Part shown: in pieces, positions 16,188 through 24,540 of the stretch
Layout of the letters: each line of letters starts with the position of its first letter
Position numbering within the stretch: position 1 is the stretch's first letter
Assembly: GCA_017512285.1 (NCBI GenBank)
Contig: JAFWGU010000024.1
Location: forward strand, 20,807 to 84,806
DNA from: Erysipelotrichaceae bacterium
GTDB lineage: Bacteria; Bacillota_I; Bacilli_A; Erysipelotrichales; Erysipelotrichaceae
DNA: 64,000 nt
Reading direction: 5' to 3'
Made by a program: the position numbers and the translations under genes
Notes under the pieces: generated by a model
The model's database searches: none
The model's input: only the letters and a program-made list of their open reading frames with translations
Told to the model about the DNA's origin: nothing

Positions 16188-17876
16188 TTACACCTGCTTT
16201 TCTTCAAATATCAGAGCCTGATAAGGCTTCAGAACTACCCCGGATCCCTTCCATTCTAGACCAGGATAGTTATCCAGCAGTATGTCAGCGTCCCTTACCC
16301 ATACAGGGAGTTCATATTTTACGGTGGACTTGCTGAAATTGCCGACTACAAACAGTCTTCTGCGGTTGTACTGACGGCTGTAGGCGATGACCTTCCTGTT
16401 GGCATGGTCATATTCAACCGTCTCGCCATATATGGCTGCCTCATCAGTCCTCTTGATCTTCAGCAGCTGCTGGTAGTACCTGTATATTGATTTTTCACTG
16501 CTCAGATCAGCATCGACGTTTATCTCCTTATGATTCGGATTCACCTTCTGCCAGGTTTCATGGCCTTCATTGAAACCGCCGTTTACACTGTCATCCCAGG
16601 CGATTGGTACTCTGTTATGATCTCTGGCCCCGTACTTGATGAAACTGAAGGCCAGCTTCTTAGGCATGCCGTAACCGGTCATCAGGTCATAAACGAAATG
16701 GCTTACCGGATCCTTGAGTTCATCCATGCTGTCAAACTGACAGTTGGTTAGACCTACTTCCTGACCCATGTAGATGAACGGAATACCAAAGCCCATGTAG
16801 GTCACCGTTGCAAGCAGTGTAGCCGCTTCATAGCGGTAGTGTCTGGTATCGATTGAGAAACGGCTCACGCTTCTTGGCGTGTCATGATTTTCCAGTACCA
16901 GGGTATTCCAGCCGCAGCCATAAGTGGAGGACTGAGGTTCAAACAGTCCCTTCTTGAACTGCAGCAGATCAAACGGCTTCCAGAAGAACTTCTTGCCGTC
17001 AATGTTATCGGCATCGAGGTGATTGAAGTCAAAGATGGTATCCAGTTCCTTATTGCTCTTCCTGACGTAAGCCAGAGCGGCTTCTCTGGATGGGTGGTAT
17101 GATTCCCCGACCGTATAGCTGTCATAATGGGAAAGAGCCTTTTCATTGAGTTCCTTCAGAAACTCGTGCATGCGCGGTCCGTCAATGAAGAATCTGCCGC
17201 CTCTCTGGAAGGCCTTCCTGTCAAAGTCATCAGCGAACGGATAGACCTTGGATATCATGTTGAAGACGTCAAAACGGAAGCCATCAACGCCCTTATCCAT
17301 CCAGTAATTCAGTATTTCCACGAATTCCCTTCTTACTTCCGGATTCTCCCAGTTGAGGTCAGCCTGTTCCTTACAGAACAGGTGCAGATAGAACTCGTCA
17401 GTTTCCCCTATCCTCTCCCAGGCGGTGCCGGTGAATGAAGAGATCCAGTTTGTCGGCGGTAAAAGCTTGTCCTTTTCCCATCTGCCCTTGCGGATGATGT
17501 AATAGTCCCTGTATGGGGATTCCGGGTTGGCAATGGCTTCTTTGAACCATGGATGTTCAGTGGATGAGTGATTCATTACCATGTCCATGATGAACTTGAG
17601 ATCTCTCTTATGGCATTCATCAACAAGACGCTCAAAGTCCTGCATCGTGCCGAACTTCTCATCTATGACCTTATAGTCAGCGATGTCATAGCCATAGTCA
17701 TAGTCGGGAGATTTGTAAAGCGGTGAAAACCAGATCGCCGTCACTCCCAGATCCTTAATGTAGTCAAGCTTGGATATGATGCCTTCAATGTCTCCCCAGC
17801 CGTCATTATTGCTGTCACGGAAGCTGAAAGGATAGACCTGATAGACCACGGCGTTCTTAAACCATTCTGTCTTCAT
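16188..17876 (-). CDS. GH13 alpha-glucosidase, oligo-1,6-glucosidase type
   Basis: 562 residues, the usual length for GH13 subfamily 31. Region I is DMVMNHSSTEH, the nucleophile is Asp203 in GFRFDVFNM, the acid/base is Glu258 in TVGESYHP, and the third catalytic Asp lies in VLENHDTPR. The calcium-loop-like DSNNDGWGDIEGI near the N-terminus is present. The residue after the nucleophile is Val, which in this family goes with cleavage of alpha-1,6 bonds (isomaltose, panose). There is no signal peptide, so it acts in the cytoplasm on imported oligosaccharides. An AGAGG-like site GAGGTAAGTTAT precedes ATG 17876 and an extended -10 lies at 17918-17926. Confidence 0.93.
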   Translation of the reverse strand: MKTEWFKNAVVYQVYPFSFRDSNNDGWGDIEGIISKLDYIKDLGVTAIWFSPLYKSPDYDYGYDIADYKVIDEKFGTMQDFERLVDECHKRDLKFIMDMVMNHSSTEHPWFKEAIANPESPYRDYYIIRKGRWEKDKLLPPTNWISSFTGTAWERIGETDEFYLHLFCKEQADLNWENPEVRREFVEILNYWMDKGVDGFRFDVFNMISKVYPFADDFDRKAFQRGGRFFIDGPRMHEFLKELNEKALSHYDSYTVGESYHPSREAALAYVRKSNKELDTIFDFNHLDADNIDGKKFFWKPFDLLQFKKGLFEPQSSTYGCGWNTLVLENHDTPRSVSRFSIDTRHYRYEAATLLATVTYMGFGIPFIYMGQEVGLTNCQFDSMDELKDPVSHFVYDLMTGYGMPKKLAFSFIKYGARDHNRVPIAWDDSVNGGFNEGHETWQKVNPNHKEINVDADLSSEKSIYRYYQQLLKIKRTDEAAIYGETVEYDHANRKVIAYSRQYNRRRLFVVGNFSKSTVKYELPVWVRDADILLDNYPGLEWKGSGVVLKPYQALIFEEKQV

Positions 17877-17917
17877 ATAACTTACCTCAGATTATTTATA
17901 TATGTATTTCCTTATCC

Positions 17918-17926
17918 ATTATAACA
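17918..17926 (-). promoter_or_regulatory. Extended -10 promoter for alpha-glucosidase
   Basis: Minus-strand TGTTATAAT, a perfect extended -10, about 42 bases upstream of the start at 17876. It begins in the T-tract of the upstream terminator. Confidence 0.6.
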
Positions 17927-17965
17927 AAAAAACAGACAGGAACATCTGTTTTCAGACATCCCTGT
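17924..17965 (-). terminator. Rho-independent terminator
   Basis: Stem ACAGGNATGTCTG / CAGATGTNCCTGT (17936-17965) with an AAAA-type loop and one mismatch, then CTGTTTTTTTG on the minus strand. It ends the lipase-like gene. Confidence 0.75.
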
Positions 17966-17993
17966 CAATTTTCATGTTAACTGTAAGAACTTA

Positions 17994-18764
17994 TTACCAG
18001 TCAATGATCGGTGACTGATAGAACTTTCTGGTGTCGAGATCAAGGATCAGTCTTGCTCCACCGTACTTTGTTCCCGTTGCGTCGTAGCTGCCCCAGACAT
18101 CCTCACGCTTGTAGCTTTCCTTGTGAGCGGTGATCGGCTTCAGATAATAGCCGCCGTTTTCACGGTTCAGACCAAACAGCGCTCTGATCGGTGTGACAAA
18201 CAGATTGCCTGACAGTAACGGCACGATGTCGGATACGTCACCAAGACGTTTTACCGTTCCTTCACGGAAGCCGGCTGCCAGTAACGGTGAACCGAATGTT
18301 ACGGTGTTGAGAACGTTGTACTTAGCCTTGATCGTTGCGTCGGCTGCTACCTGCTGAGCTATCATGCCGCCTAATGAGTGTCCGGCCAGTACCAGATTGG
18401 CTCCCTTTGGGATGTTCTGCAGAATGACATTGACGACATTATAGTAATATGCATTCCCCAGATTGAATCCGGCAAACAGGTCGGTCAGAGCTTCCGTTGA
18501 CTGATTGAATACCCATTCGGTTCCTGACAGGGTAACCAGATAGATCTCCTTGCTGGAGAAGGTCTTCTTCAGTGTACCTTTGGTGATGGTGATCGGTCCC
18601 TTTGTGCCCTGGTTATAACCGTCGCTAACGTAGTTGGCAAGCTGAGCAGCGTTGGTAAAGGTTGCGGTGTTACCTGCTGCGTGAACTTCTGCCGTTGCTG
18701 CGAAGGACGAGAAAACCAACAGGACTGACAACAGAACTGTAAAAAGTCTTACTCTCTTCTTCAT
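17994..18764 (-). CDS. Exported lipase-like (class 3 lipase fold) protein
   Basis: About 256 residues. A signal peptide (MKKRVRLFTVLLSVLLVFSS to about residue 29, ending VHA) is followed by an alpha/beta-hydrolase domain with the nucleophile elbow AGHSLGGMIAQQVAAD. A candidate acid residue lies in GDVSDIVPLL and a candidate His in KPITAHKESYKRE, in the order seen in class 3 lipases. No sorting signal is seen, so secretion into the medium is likely. Lipid or ester substrate is inferred. I chose ATG 18764 because it begins a normal signal peptide; upstream in-frame codons lack a good binding site. Confidence 0.8.
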   Translation of the reverse strand: MKKRVRLFTVLLSVLLVFSSFAATAEVHAAGNTATFTNAAQLANYVSDGYNQGTKGPITITKGTLKKTFSSKEIYLVTLSGTEWVFNQSTEALTDLFAGFNLGNAYYYNVVNVILQNIPKGANLVLAGHSLGGMIAQQVAADATIKAKYNVLNTVTFGSPLLAAGFREGTVKRLGDVSDIVPLLSGNLFVTPIRALFGLNRENGGYYLKPITAHKESYKREDVWGSYDATGTKYGGARLILDLDTRKFYQSPIIDW

Positions 18765-18816
18765 TATTATACTATTCTCCATGCCCCTGGCCTTTTCAGA
18801 GGCTATCTTCAATTAG

Positions 18817-18825
18817 ATTATAACA
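18817..18825 (-). promoter_or_regulatory. Extended -10 promoter for lipase-like gene
   Basis: Minus-strand TGTTATAAT, about 53 bases upstream of the start at 18764. The -35 position shows no good hexamer. Confidence 0.6.
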
Positions 18826-18909
18826 CGGCTGTAAGCTGCTGACTTAACAACCTGCCGCATTTTCCGAACATTATCTCAGGCAACCGGGGAAAAAACCGCA
18901 GGACTTATG

Positions 18910-18918
18910 TGCTAGAAT
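18910..18918 (+). promoter_or_regulatory. Extended -10 promoter for PHP phosphatase
   Basis: TGCTAGAAT, 26 bases before the start at 18944. Confidence 0.55.
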
Positions 18919-18943
18919 TATGGTTGAAGGCAGGAAACGGATA

Positions 18944-19807
18944 ATGCGAACAGATTACCACATTCATTCTGAATTCTCTGATGACTCCAAAGAACTAATG
19001 GAAACGCAGATTGAAAGAGCGATCGAACTCGGACTGGACGAGATCTGTTTTACTGACCATGTTGACTACGGTATCAAGAAGGACTGGGATGAAGGCAATA
19101 TTGAGTGGATCGTCACCAATGAAAAGGGTTTTGATCCAAACAGCAGAAATCCTCTGGCCAACGTCAACTATCCCGAATACTTCAGCAAGCTATCCAGAAT
19201 GCAGGAAACCTACAAGGGAAAGATACGCATTAAGAAAGGTCTTGAGTTCGGCATTCAGTCATCTACTGTCAGTAAGTTTGAAAGCCTGTTTGAAAGATAT
19301 GAAAATGAACTGGACTTTGTCCTTCTGTCCATGCATCAGGTAGACAACCTGACCTTATGGGATCAGAGCTATCAGAGCGGCAAAAGCCAGCAGGAATACA
19401 ATGAAGGATATTACAATGAGATTCTCAAGGTTATCAGAACCTTTAAGAACTACAGCGTTCTGGCTCATCTTGACTTAATTGCCAGATACGACGATAACGG
19501 CGTTTATCCTTTTGAAAAAGTACGGGACATCATAACGGAAATACTTAAGACAGCCATAGCCGACGGCAAGGGAATCGAGATCAATACTTCCTCATGGCAT
19601 TATGAATTAAATGACACCCAGCCATCCAGGAAAATCCTGAAACTGTATAAAGAACTTGGCGGCAGGATCATAGCCATAGGTTCAGATGCCCACTACGATC
19701 GCTATCTGGGCGATCACATCGATGAAGCCATGAAGATACTTAAGGAGATCGGCTTTGAGGAATTCTGCACCTTTGAAAGAATGAAGCCGGTATTCCACAG
19801 ACTATAA
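18944..19807 (+). CDS. PHP-family phosphatase (histidinol-phosphatase HisK type)
   Basis: About 287 residues. The PHP motifs are DYHIHSEFSDDS (metal-binding HxH) at the N-terminus, FTDHVDYG, GLEFGI, LLSMHQVDN, VLAHLDLIARY, and IAIGSDAHYDRYLG near the end. This matches the HisK/HisJ subfamily that dephosphorylates histidinol phosphate, though these proteins are often broader phosphoesterases and no other his genes are nearby. The start at 18944 has AGGAA 7 bases upstream; the longer frame from 18920 lacks one. The nitroreductase follows after 17 bases. Confidence 0.87.
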   Translation: MRTDYHIHSEFSDDSKELMETQIERAIELGLDEICFTDHVDYGIKKDWDEGNIEWIVTNEKGFDPNSRNPLANVNYPEYFSKLSRMQETYKGKIRIKKGLEFGIQSSTVSKFESLFERYENELDFVLLSMHQVDNLTLWDQSYQSGKSQQEYNEGYYNEILKVIRTFKNYSVLAHLDLIARYDDNGVYPFEKVRDIITEILKTAIADGKGIEINTSSWHYELNDTQPSRKILKLYKELGGRIIAIGSDAHYDRYLGDHIDEAMKILKEIGFEEFCTFERMKPVFHRL

Positions 19808-19824
19808 ACGGGAGAGAGAATAAG

Positions 19825-20490
19825 ATGAACGACATAATTGAACTAATGAAGCAGCGTCACAGCGTAAGACAGTATACGGATAAGAGAATACCTGAAGACA
19901 TCAGAAAGCTTCTTGATGAATACACTGAGGAAATGAACAGACAGGGCAACCTGCACATGCAGATCATCTACGATGAACCTGAATGTTTCAGCAGCCGGCT
20001 TGCTCACTATGGCAGGTTCAGCGGCTGTAGTAACTACATTGCCGTAATAGGCAGGAACGCTGAAGACCTGGAGGAAAGATGCGGTTTCTATGGCGAAATG
20101 GTCGTGCTCAGGGCTCAGGAACTGGGACTGAATACCTGCTGGGCCAAGATGACCCACGGCAAGAGCAAGGCCGTCATCAACCCGGATGAAACCGAGGTCA
20201 TCGTCATAGCACTGGGCTATGGCAAAACTCAGGGTGTCCCCAGTAAAAACAAGTCAGCTTCAGCCGTCAGTAATGTCAGGGAAGATTCTCCTGCCTGGTT
20301 CAAGAGAGGCGTAGAAGCAGCCTTACTGGCACCGACAGCCGTCAATCAGCAGAAGTTCAGGATCACGCTGGATGGTAACAAGGTTAGTGCCAAGCCGGGA
20401 ATCCTGGGCTCATGTCTGAAGATAGATCTGGGCATTGTAAAGTGCCACTTTGAACTGGCAGCCGGCCGGGAAAACTTTGACTGGAATTAA
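19825..20490 (+). CDS. Nitroreductase-family protein (TM1586 type)
   Basis: 221 residues. The N-terminus (MNDIIELMKQRHSVRQYTDK) has the FMN-binding RxSxR pattern, and the central GFYGEMVVLRAQELGLNTCW matches the second FMN-contact region. The C-terminal half repeats a nitroreductase-like LLAPTAVNQQKFRITL, as in the TM1586-like tandem nitroreductases. FMN-dependent reduction of a nitro or quinone substrate with NAD(P)H is expected. GGGAGAG lies upstream. It shares a transcript with the PHP phosphatase and ends at a strong terminator. Confidence 0.82.
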   Translation: MNDIIELMKQRHSVRQYTDKRIPEDIRKLLDEYTEEMNRQGNLHMQIIYDEPECFSSRLAHYGRFSGCSNYIAVIGRNAEDLEERCGFYGEMVVLRAQELGLNTCWAKMTHGKSKAVINPDETEVIVIALGYGKTQGVPSKNKSASAVSNVREDSPAWFKRGVEAALLAPTAVNQQKFRITLDGNKVSAKPGILGSCLKIDLGIVKCHFELAAGRENFDWN

Positions 20491-20518
20491 AACAGACTGA
20501 TCACTCAGTCTGTTTTTT
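20491..20518 (+). terminator. Bidirectional rho-independent terminator
   Basis: Stem AACAGACTGA / TCAGTCTGTT with a TCAC loop, followed by TTTTTTC. It lies between convergent genes. Confidence 0.85.
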
Positions 20519-22002
20519 CATTTCTTAATTAATACAGCTGTCTGCGGCGGCAGCTTGCCTTTGAATTCCCTTGACCTGAACACCACCCTGCCCTCAAATT
20601 CATAAGCTTTCCTGGACAGGTTAACGATCAGAACATGCCTGCCTCTGGTGAAATACAGTACTCTGTCCTTTTCCGTTATCTCCACATGCGGATCAGTCAG
20701 ATCTCTGGTCTTTCTTCTTAACTCCGTCAGCCTGCAGATGAAATGATAGATGGAATTTTCATCCTTCATGCAGCTGTCAACTGACATGTCATTCTCCCTG
20801 CAGAACGGCAGATAAGGCTCGGCATCACCTGTAAAGCCGTGATTAGGTTCCTCATCATTCCAGATCATCGGCAGCCTTGTGCCGGTACGCTGATATCCCC
20901 CATCCTTTGAAGGAATGTGGACCGTCTTCATGCCAATCTCATCACCATACAGAACAAAAGGTATGCCCGGCAACGTGAACAGCATCATGTAGAATATTCT
21001 TAACTGTTCATCATTAAGGTAATTGGCAATTCTCCAGCTATCATGATTGCCGCTGATCAGAGCCAGATATCCATTCTGTTTTTCTGCCTCATTGAATCTT
21101 TCCCTCATGTCCTTCAGAGTGAAACCCAGATCGTTATTGCCGTTAATCACTGACTTTCCGCGGGTATTCTCATCACTTCTGAACAGCCGGTGATAGAAGT
21201 TGTCCCAGTGATCCAGTACGAAGTCAGCGTCAAAACCGGCTTCAAGCGAACGCTGAGGGTTCGACCACTCGCTTACGAAGAAGGCTTCCGGATATTCCTT
21301 CCTGATCCTTCTGAACATCCATTTCCATACCTCAATGGTAGCTGACTTGTCTTCATCGTTCTTAACCAAAGAATCAGCCATGTCAACTCTGAAGCCGTCC
21401 GCTCCCTTGGACAGCCAGAATCTCATGACTTCAAGCATGTAGTTACGGGCAGCCAGGGTTCTCTTATCCTTGTAGGACATCTGCCACTCAGGATGGTCAA
21501 TATCCTTAAAACCATAGTTGAAAGCCGGCTGATGAGCAAAGAAATTAACCATGTAGCAGCCGTGGCGGTCAAACATGCCGGCTAAAAGATTACTGCCCTT
21601 ATCCCATGGGTTGTCATTCCAGATGAACAGATCGCTTTTCTCATTCTTATCTGCGCGGGCGCTCTTCAGAAAATCCTTATTATTCAGGGCTGAATGACCG
21701 GCAACAAGGTCAATGATGATCCTGATTCCTCGCTCATGTGCTTCTTTTATGAGCTCGTCAAAATCCTGGAGCGTACCAAAACGGGGATCAACATCAAAGA
21801 AATCTTCAACGTCATAACCGCCATCCTTAAACGGTGAACGGTAAAAGGGATTGAGCCAGACGGCATTGAATCCCATGTCTTTTATGTAGTCAAGCTTGCT
21901 TATTATGCCCCTGAGATCTCCGGTACCGTCATTGTTGCTGTCAAGAAAGGAAGTCGGATAGATCTCATACGCCATCATGTTTCTGAATGATCTTCTGCTC
22001 AT
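20518..22002 (-). CDS. GH13 alpha-amylase/alpha-glucosidase family enzyme
   Basis: 494 residues, shorter than the GH13_31 enzyme at 16188. Nucleophile Asp207 in GFRVDMAD, acid/base Glu245 in FFVSEWSNPQ, and the third catalytic Asp in ISGNHDSWR are visible. The calcium-loop-like DSNNDGTGDLRGI lies near residue 21. Region I reads IDLVAGHSAL with Ala rather than Asn, unlike typical GH13_31 enzymes. There is no signal peptide, so it acts in the cytoplasm. A short C-terminal beta domain ends PPQTAVLIKK. Substrate linkage cannot be told. AGAGGTG precedes the start and transcription appears monocistronic. Confidence 0.9.
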   Translation of the reverse strand: MSRRSFRNMMAYEIYPTSFLDSNNDGTGDLRGIISKLDYIKDMGFNAVWLNPFYRSPFKDGGYDVEDFFDVDPRFGTLQDFDELIKEAHERGIRIIIDLVAGHSALNNKDFLKSARADKNEKSDLFIWNDNPWDKGSNLLAGMFDRHGCYMVNFFAHQPAFNYGFKDIDHPEWQMSYKDKRTLAARNYMLEVMRFWLSKGADGFRVDMADSLVKNDEDKSATIEVWKWMFRRIRKEYPEAFFVSEWSNPQRSLEAGFDADFVLDHWDNFYHRLFRSDENTRGKSVINGNNDLGFTLKDMRERFNEAEKQNGYLALISGNHDSWRIANYLNDEQLRIFYMMLFTLPGIPFVLYGDEIGMKTVHIPSKDGGYQRTGTRLPMIWNDEEPNHGFTGDAEPYLPFCRENDMSVDSCMKDENSIYHFICRLTELRRKTRDLTDPHVEITEKDRVLYFTRGRHVLIVNLSRKAYEFEGRVVFRSREFKGKLPPQTAVLIKK

Positions 22003-22030
22003 GGTAACACCTCTGAGTTAATTATAAACC

Positions 22031-22057
22031 AATGGAAAACCGGCATGAACCGGTTTA
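22031..22057 (-). terminator. Rho-independent terminator
   Basis: Stem AAACCGG / CCGGTTT with a 6-base loop, overlapping the end of the 22055-22549 gene, followed by T-rich sequence on the minus strand. Confidence 0.65.
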
Positions 22058-22549
22058 TTTGTTGATGAATTCAACGGTAAAGTTCTTGCCGTCATTGAAT
22101 ACCAGAGGTATTCTGTCTTCCTTTACGGTACCGATACCCACGGTGGCGCTCTTGCCGTCAGCACTGGCCTCACCGATCTTCAGCACGGCTCTGGTTTCAC
22201 CTATGGTTATCTCCAGTTCATGAGCCGTATCATAACGTACCTCAACGCTGCCGTTAGGAGGCAGGTTGCCGGAAAGAAATCTGTAGGTGCCTTCCTGCGG
22301 ACCCTCTGGCAGTCCTGCCAGCTGGGCTAAGGTGGCATTGAAGTTTATCTTGATACTGCTGCCGTCCCCATTGAACTCCATTGTTCCGTATTCCGATTCA
22401 AAGAGCCCCTCATGAGGATTGGGGGCAGGATACGGCGGTTCATAAGGCTGATTGCCGCCATCGCCGTTATGAGTGCCGATGTACCATATTATTCCGCCTG
22501 CTACTATTAAAACCGCCATTATCCATGGAAGAATCTTCCTTATTCTCAT
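22055..22549 (-). CDS. Membrane-anchored protein with extracytoplasmic beta domain
   Basis: About 164 residues. A single N-terminal membrane anchor (ILPWIMAVLIVAGGIIWYIG) is followed by a proline-rich linker (NQPYEPPYPAPNPHEG) and a beta-rich domain with repeated 'GxYxF' and 'xVEV/ELEI' patterns. This looks like a small extracellular binding or inhibitor-like domain, but no family was recognised. GGAGGAG lies 6 bases before ATG 22549. It stands alone on its strand. Confidence 0.7.
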   Translation of the reverse strand: MRIRKILPWIMAVLIVAGGIIWYIGTHNGDGGNQPYEPPYPAPNPHEGLFESEYGTMEFNGDGSSIKINFNATLAQLAGLPEGPQEGTYRFLSGNLPPNGSVEVRYDTAHELEITIGETRAVLKIGEASADGKSATVGIGTVKEDRIPLVFNDGKNFTVEFINK

Positions 22550-22657
22550 ATTCGTCTCCTCCTTCACTAAAGAGTACTGCTTATAATCTGATTATACCTT
22601 ATATGAGGCCGTGAATAAATACAAAGGCATTATGCGGATTCAAGTCACCTGTTCATG

Positions 22658-22666
22658 TGGTAGAAT
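22658..22666 (+). promoter_or_regulatory. Extended -10 promoter
   Basis: TGGTAGAAT, 28 bases before the start at 22694. Confidence 0.55.
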
Positions 22667-22693
22667 GATATAAACAGAAAAGAGTTTTAGCAT

Positions 22694-23179
22694 ATGGTTT
22701 TGGCAATTGAATCACTTATACTGTGTCTGGCATTTACGGCAATGGTCTACATCATGAGCCGCAAGCCGATAAACACCTTATATAACTACCCGCCAAGAAT
22801 TCAGGAACGGGTAAGAAGTCTGGAGGAATACCGGGACAAGGTGCCTACTCAGAAAAACAAGATCACTGCCAAGCTTGGTGCACTGGTCCTGTTTACGGTC
22901 ATAATGGCGCTGTTGTTGCGCTATGCTAATAAGTGCACGACGTTCAGAGATGCCTTCATCAACGGCTTCATATTATGGACAGTCGTAAATCTCTATGACG
23001 CCATCGTTCTGGACATCATCTGGTTCTGCCACGATCCGTATTTCGTCTTCAAGGGTACGGAGGACATGGTGGATGACTATCATGACTACATGTTCCACAT
23101 CAGGGGTTTCTTCATCGGTGAAGCTCTTGCCCTTGTCGTCTGCCTTCTGGCAGCGCTGCTGGTTCATTTTGTACTGTAA
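22694..23179 (+). CDS. Membrane protein, paralogue of the 55029-55520 protein
   Basis: 161 residues with four hydrophobic segments (about 4-22, 62-76, 90-112 and 138-160). The loop PPRIQERVRSLEEYRDKVPT and the segment NLYDAIVLDIIWFCHDPYF are shared in outline with the protein at 55029-55520 (PKDIQEKV and AFDIVFFDWFLLT). These conserved acidic residues inside a helix suggest a specific function, but I do not know it. It is followed after 11 bases by the GyrI-like gene, so they are probably co-transcribed. Confidence 0.72.
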   Translation: MVLAIESLILCLAFTAMVYIMSRKPINTLYNYPPRIQERVRSLEEYRDKVPTQKNKITAKLGALVLFTVIMALLLRYANKCTTFRDAFINGFILWTVVNLYDAIVLDIIWFCHDPYFVFKGTEDMVDDYHDYMFHIRGFFIGEALALVVCLLAALLVHFVL

Positions 23180-23190
23180 GGAGAATAAAC

Positions 23191-23832
23191 ATGGCATTTG
23201 ATTTCAAGAAGGAATACAAGGAGTTCTATCTCCCAGCTGCCACTCCCGGGATAATCGAAATACCCAGGATGAATTACCTGGCTGTCAGGGGTATTGGCAA
23301 TCCAAACGATGAGGACAGCGAATACAAGCAGTCCATAGCGCTTCTGTATGGAATAGCCTACACGATCAAGATGAGCAGGAAGGGTTCTCATCAGATTGAA
23401 GGCTACTTTGACTATTCTGTTCCGCCTCTGGAAGGCTTCTGGTGGCAGGAAGGAGTCTCAGGCATAGATTACAGTCATAAGGAAGACTTCAACTTCATAT
23501 CCGTGATCAGACTGCCTGACTTCGTTAAGAAGGAAGACTTTGATTGGGCAATCGAGGAAGCGACCAGAAAGAAGAAGACGGATTTTTCCAAGGTGGAATT
23601 CTGGACATACGATGAAGGACTGTGCGTGCAATGTATGCATCTGGGAAGCTATGACGATGAACCGGCAACCGTAAAGGCCATGCAGCAGCATGCTGAAGCC
23701 CTGGGTTATGAAGAGGACTTTGAATCCGGTCGCATGCATCATGAAATCTATCTCTCTGATCCAAGGAGAACGGATCCCGCAAAACTTAAGACGGTGGTCC
23801 GCCATCCAATCAGAAAGAGAGAAGAACAGTGA
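23191..23832 (+). CDS. GyrI-like small-molecule-binding domain protein
   Basis: 213 residues. It carries the GyrI-like/SOUL-type ligand-binding fold without a DNA-binding domain: an N-terminal EYKEFYLPAATPGIIEIPRM, then the conserved FDYSVPPLEGFWWQEG, and the C-terminal CMHLGSYDDEPATVKAMQQH followed by HHEIYLSDPRRTDPAKLKTV, the standard GyrI-like ending. Such proteins bind or hydrolyse small cyclic molecules, often adducts or drugs. AAGGAG precedes the start. It belongs to the small + strand group 22.7-24.5 kb. Confidence 0.88.
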   Translation: MAFDFKKEYKEFYLPAATPGIIEIPRMNYLAVRGIGNPNDEDSEYKQSIALLYGIAYTIKMSRKGSHQIEGYFDYSVPPLEGFWWQEGVSGIDYSHKEDFNFISVIRLPDFVKKEDFDWAIEEATRKKKTDFSKVEFWTYDEGLCVQCMHLGSYDDEPATVKAMQQHAEALGYEEDFESGRMHHEIYLSDPRRTDPAKLKTVVRHPIRKREEQ

Positions 23833-23844
23833 GCAGAAACAGTC

Positions 23845-23853
23845 TGGTAGAAT
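23845..23853 (+). promoter_or_regulatory. Extended -10 promoter
   Basis: TGGTAGAAT, 41 bases before the Imm32-like gene at 23895. Confidence 0.5.
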
Positions 23854-23894
23854 CATATTATGTCAGGCAGAAATGATCTGCCGGGAGGTTTACA

Positions 23895-24104
23895 ATGATA
23901 TTCAGTTGGGTAGACGGTTTTGAATTAAGTGTAAAAGTAGAAGATGGAACAGTCGTCATTTCCGGCAATAAGGAAGGACTTTTGTCACTGGCCAATCATC
24001 TCGCCACGCTGGCTGATCAGGAAGGAAATGATCACTTTCATCTGGATGAACATAATTCCCTTGAGGAAGGATCAGCTGAGCTGATCATAGAGAAGGTGGA
24101 CTAA
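23895..24104 (+). CDS. Imm32-like immunity-type protein
   Basis: 69 residues. The core VVISGNKEGLLSLANHLATL, followed by HFHLDEHNSLEEGSAELI, matches the Imm32 family, a class of small proteins predicted to neutralise polymorphic toxins. GGGAGG lies 6 bases upstream of ATG 23895. No toxin gene was found beside it. The next gene starts at the last base of this stop codon (TAATG), so the two are coupled. It may have been co-opted away from toxin immunity. Confidence 0.72.
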   Translation: MIFSWVDGFELSVKVEDGTVVISGNKEGLLSLANHLATLADQEGNDHFHLDEHNSLEEGSAELIIEKVD

Positions 24105-24523
24105 TGGATAAGAGCATAGAAGCATATTTCGTTGAAACATTTATCAGAAAGAACCGCAGGGACAGGATCATGCTTGAACTGACAAATCCCAGGAAACGTT
24201 ACGACGGTCTGGACAGATTCTGCCATCAGGCAGCCGATCTGCTTGATCCCGAAAAGGTAGTCATGAAGGCCAATAATCTGGAAAATCTGCCGGGATTCGT
24301 CATGTTCATGAAGACCCATGATGAAACCTGTACGATCCTTTCACCAAACGGAAACGTTGACGGACAGAAATTGCCGTTCATGGAAGCCGTGAGGCAGGCA
24401 ATACTATGTCAGGACGCTGCGATAATCGTCGGTAACGGTTTTGCGGTAGTATTCACGGAACCGATGAAAGGCGGACATGATAAATATCTGTTAACTGAAA
24501 CAAAGAAAAAAGGGACCTGGTAA
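24104..24523 (+). CDS. Unrecognised protein translated with the Imm32-like gene
   Basis: 139 residues, soluble, with a mixed alpha/beta pattern. Notable stretches are KNRRDRIMLELTNPRKRYDG near the N-terminus, a central FVMFMKTHDETCTIL, and AAIIVGNGFAVVFTEPMKGG near the end. No domain was recognised, and it shows no membrane segment or signal. Its start overlaps the Imm32-like stop by one base, so the two proteins are likely to work together. Confidence 0.7.
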   Translation: MDKSIEAYFVETFIRKNRRDRIMLELTNPRKRYDGLDRFCHQAADLLDPEKVVMKANNLENLPGFVMFMKTHDETCTILSPNGNVDGQKLPFMEAVRQAILCQDAAIIVGNGFAVVFTEPMKGGHDKYLLTETKKKGTW

Positions 24524-24533
24524 AGTCCCTTTT
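24503..24533 (+). terminator. Bidirectional rho-independent terminator
   Basis: Stem AAAGGGAC / GTCCCTTT with an 8-base loop and TTTT tail, overlapping the stop of the previous gene and facing the glutathione peroxidase gene. Confidence 0.7.
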
Positions 24534-24540
24534 GTCATTC

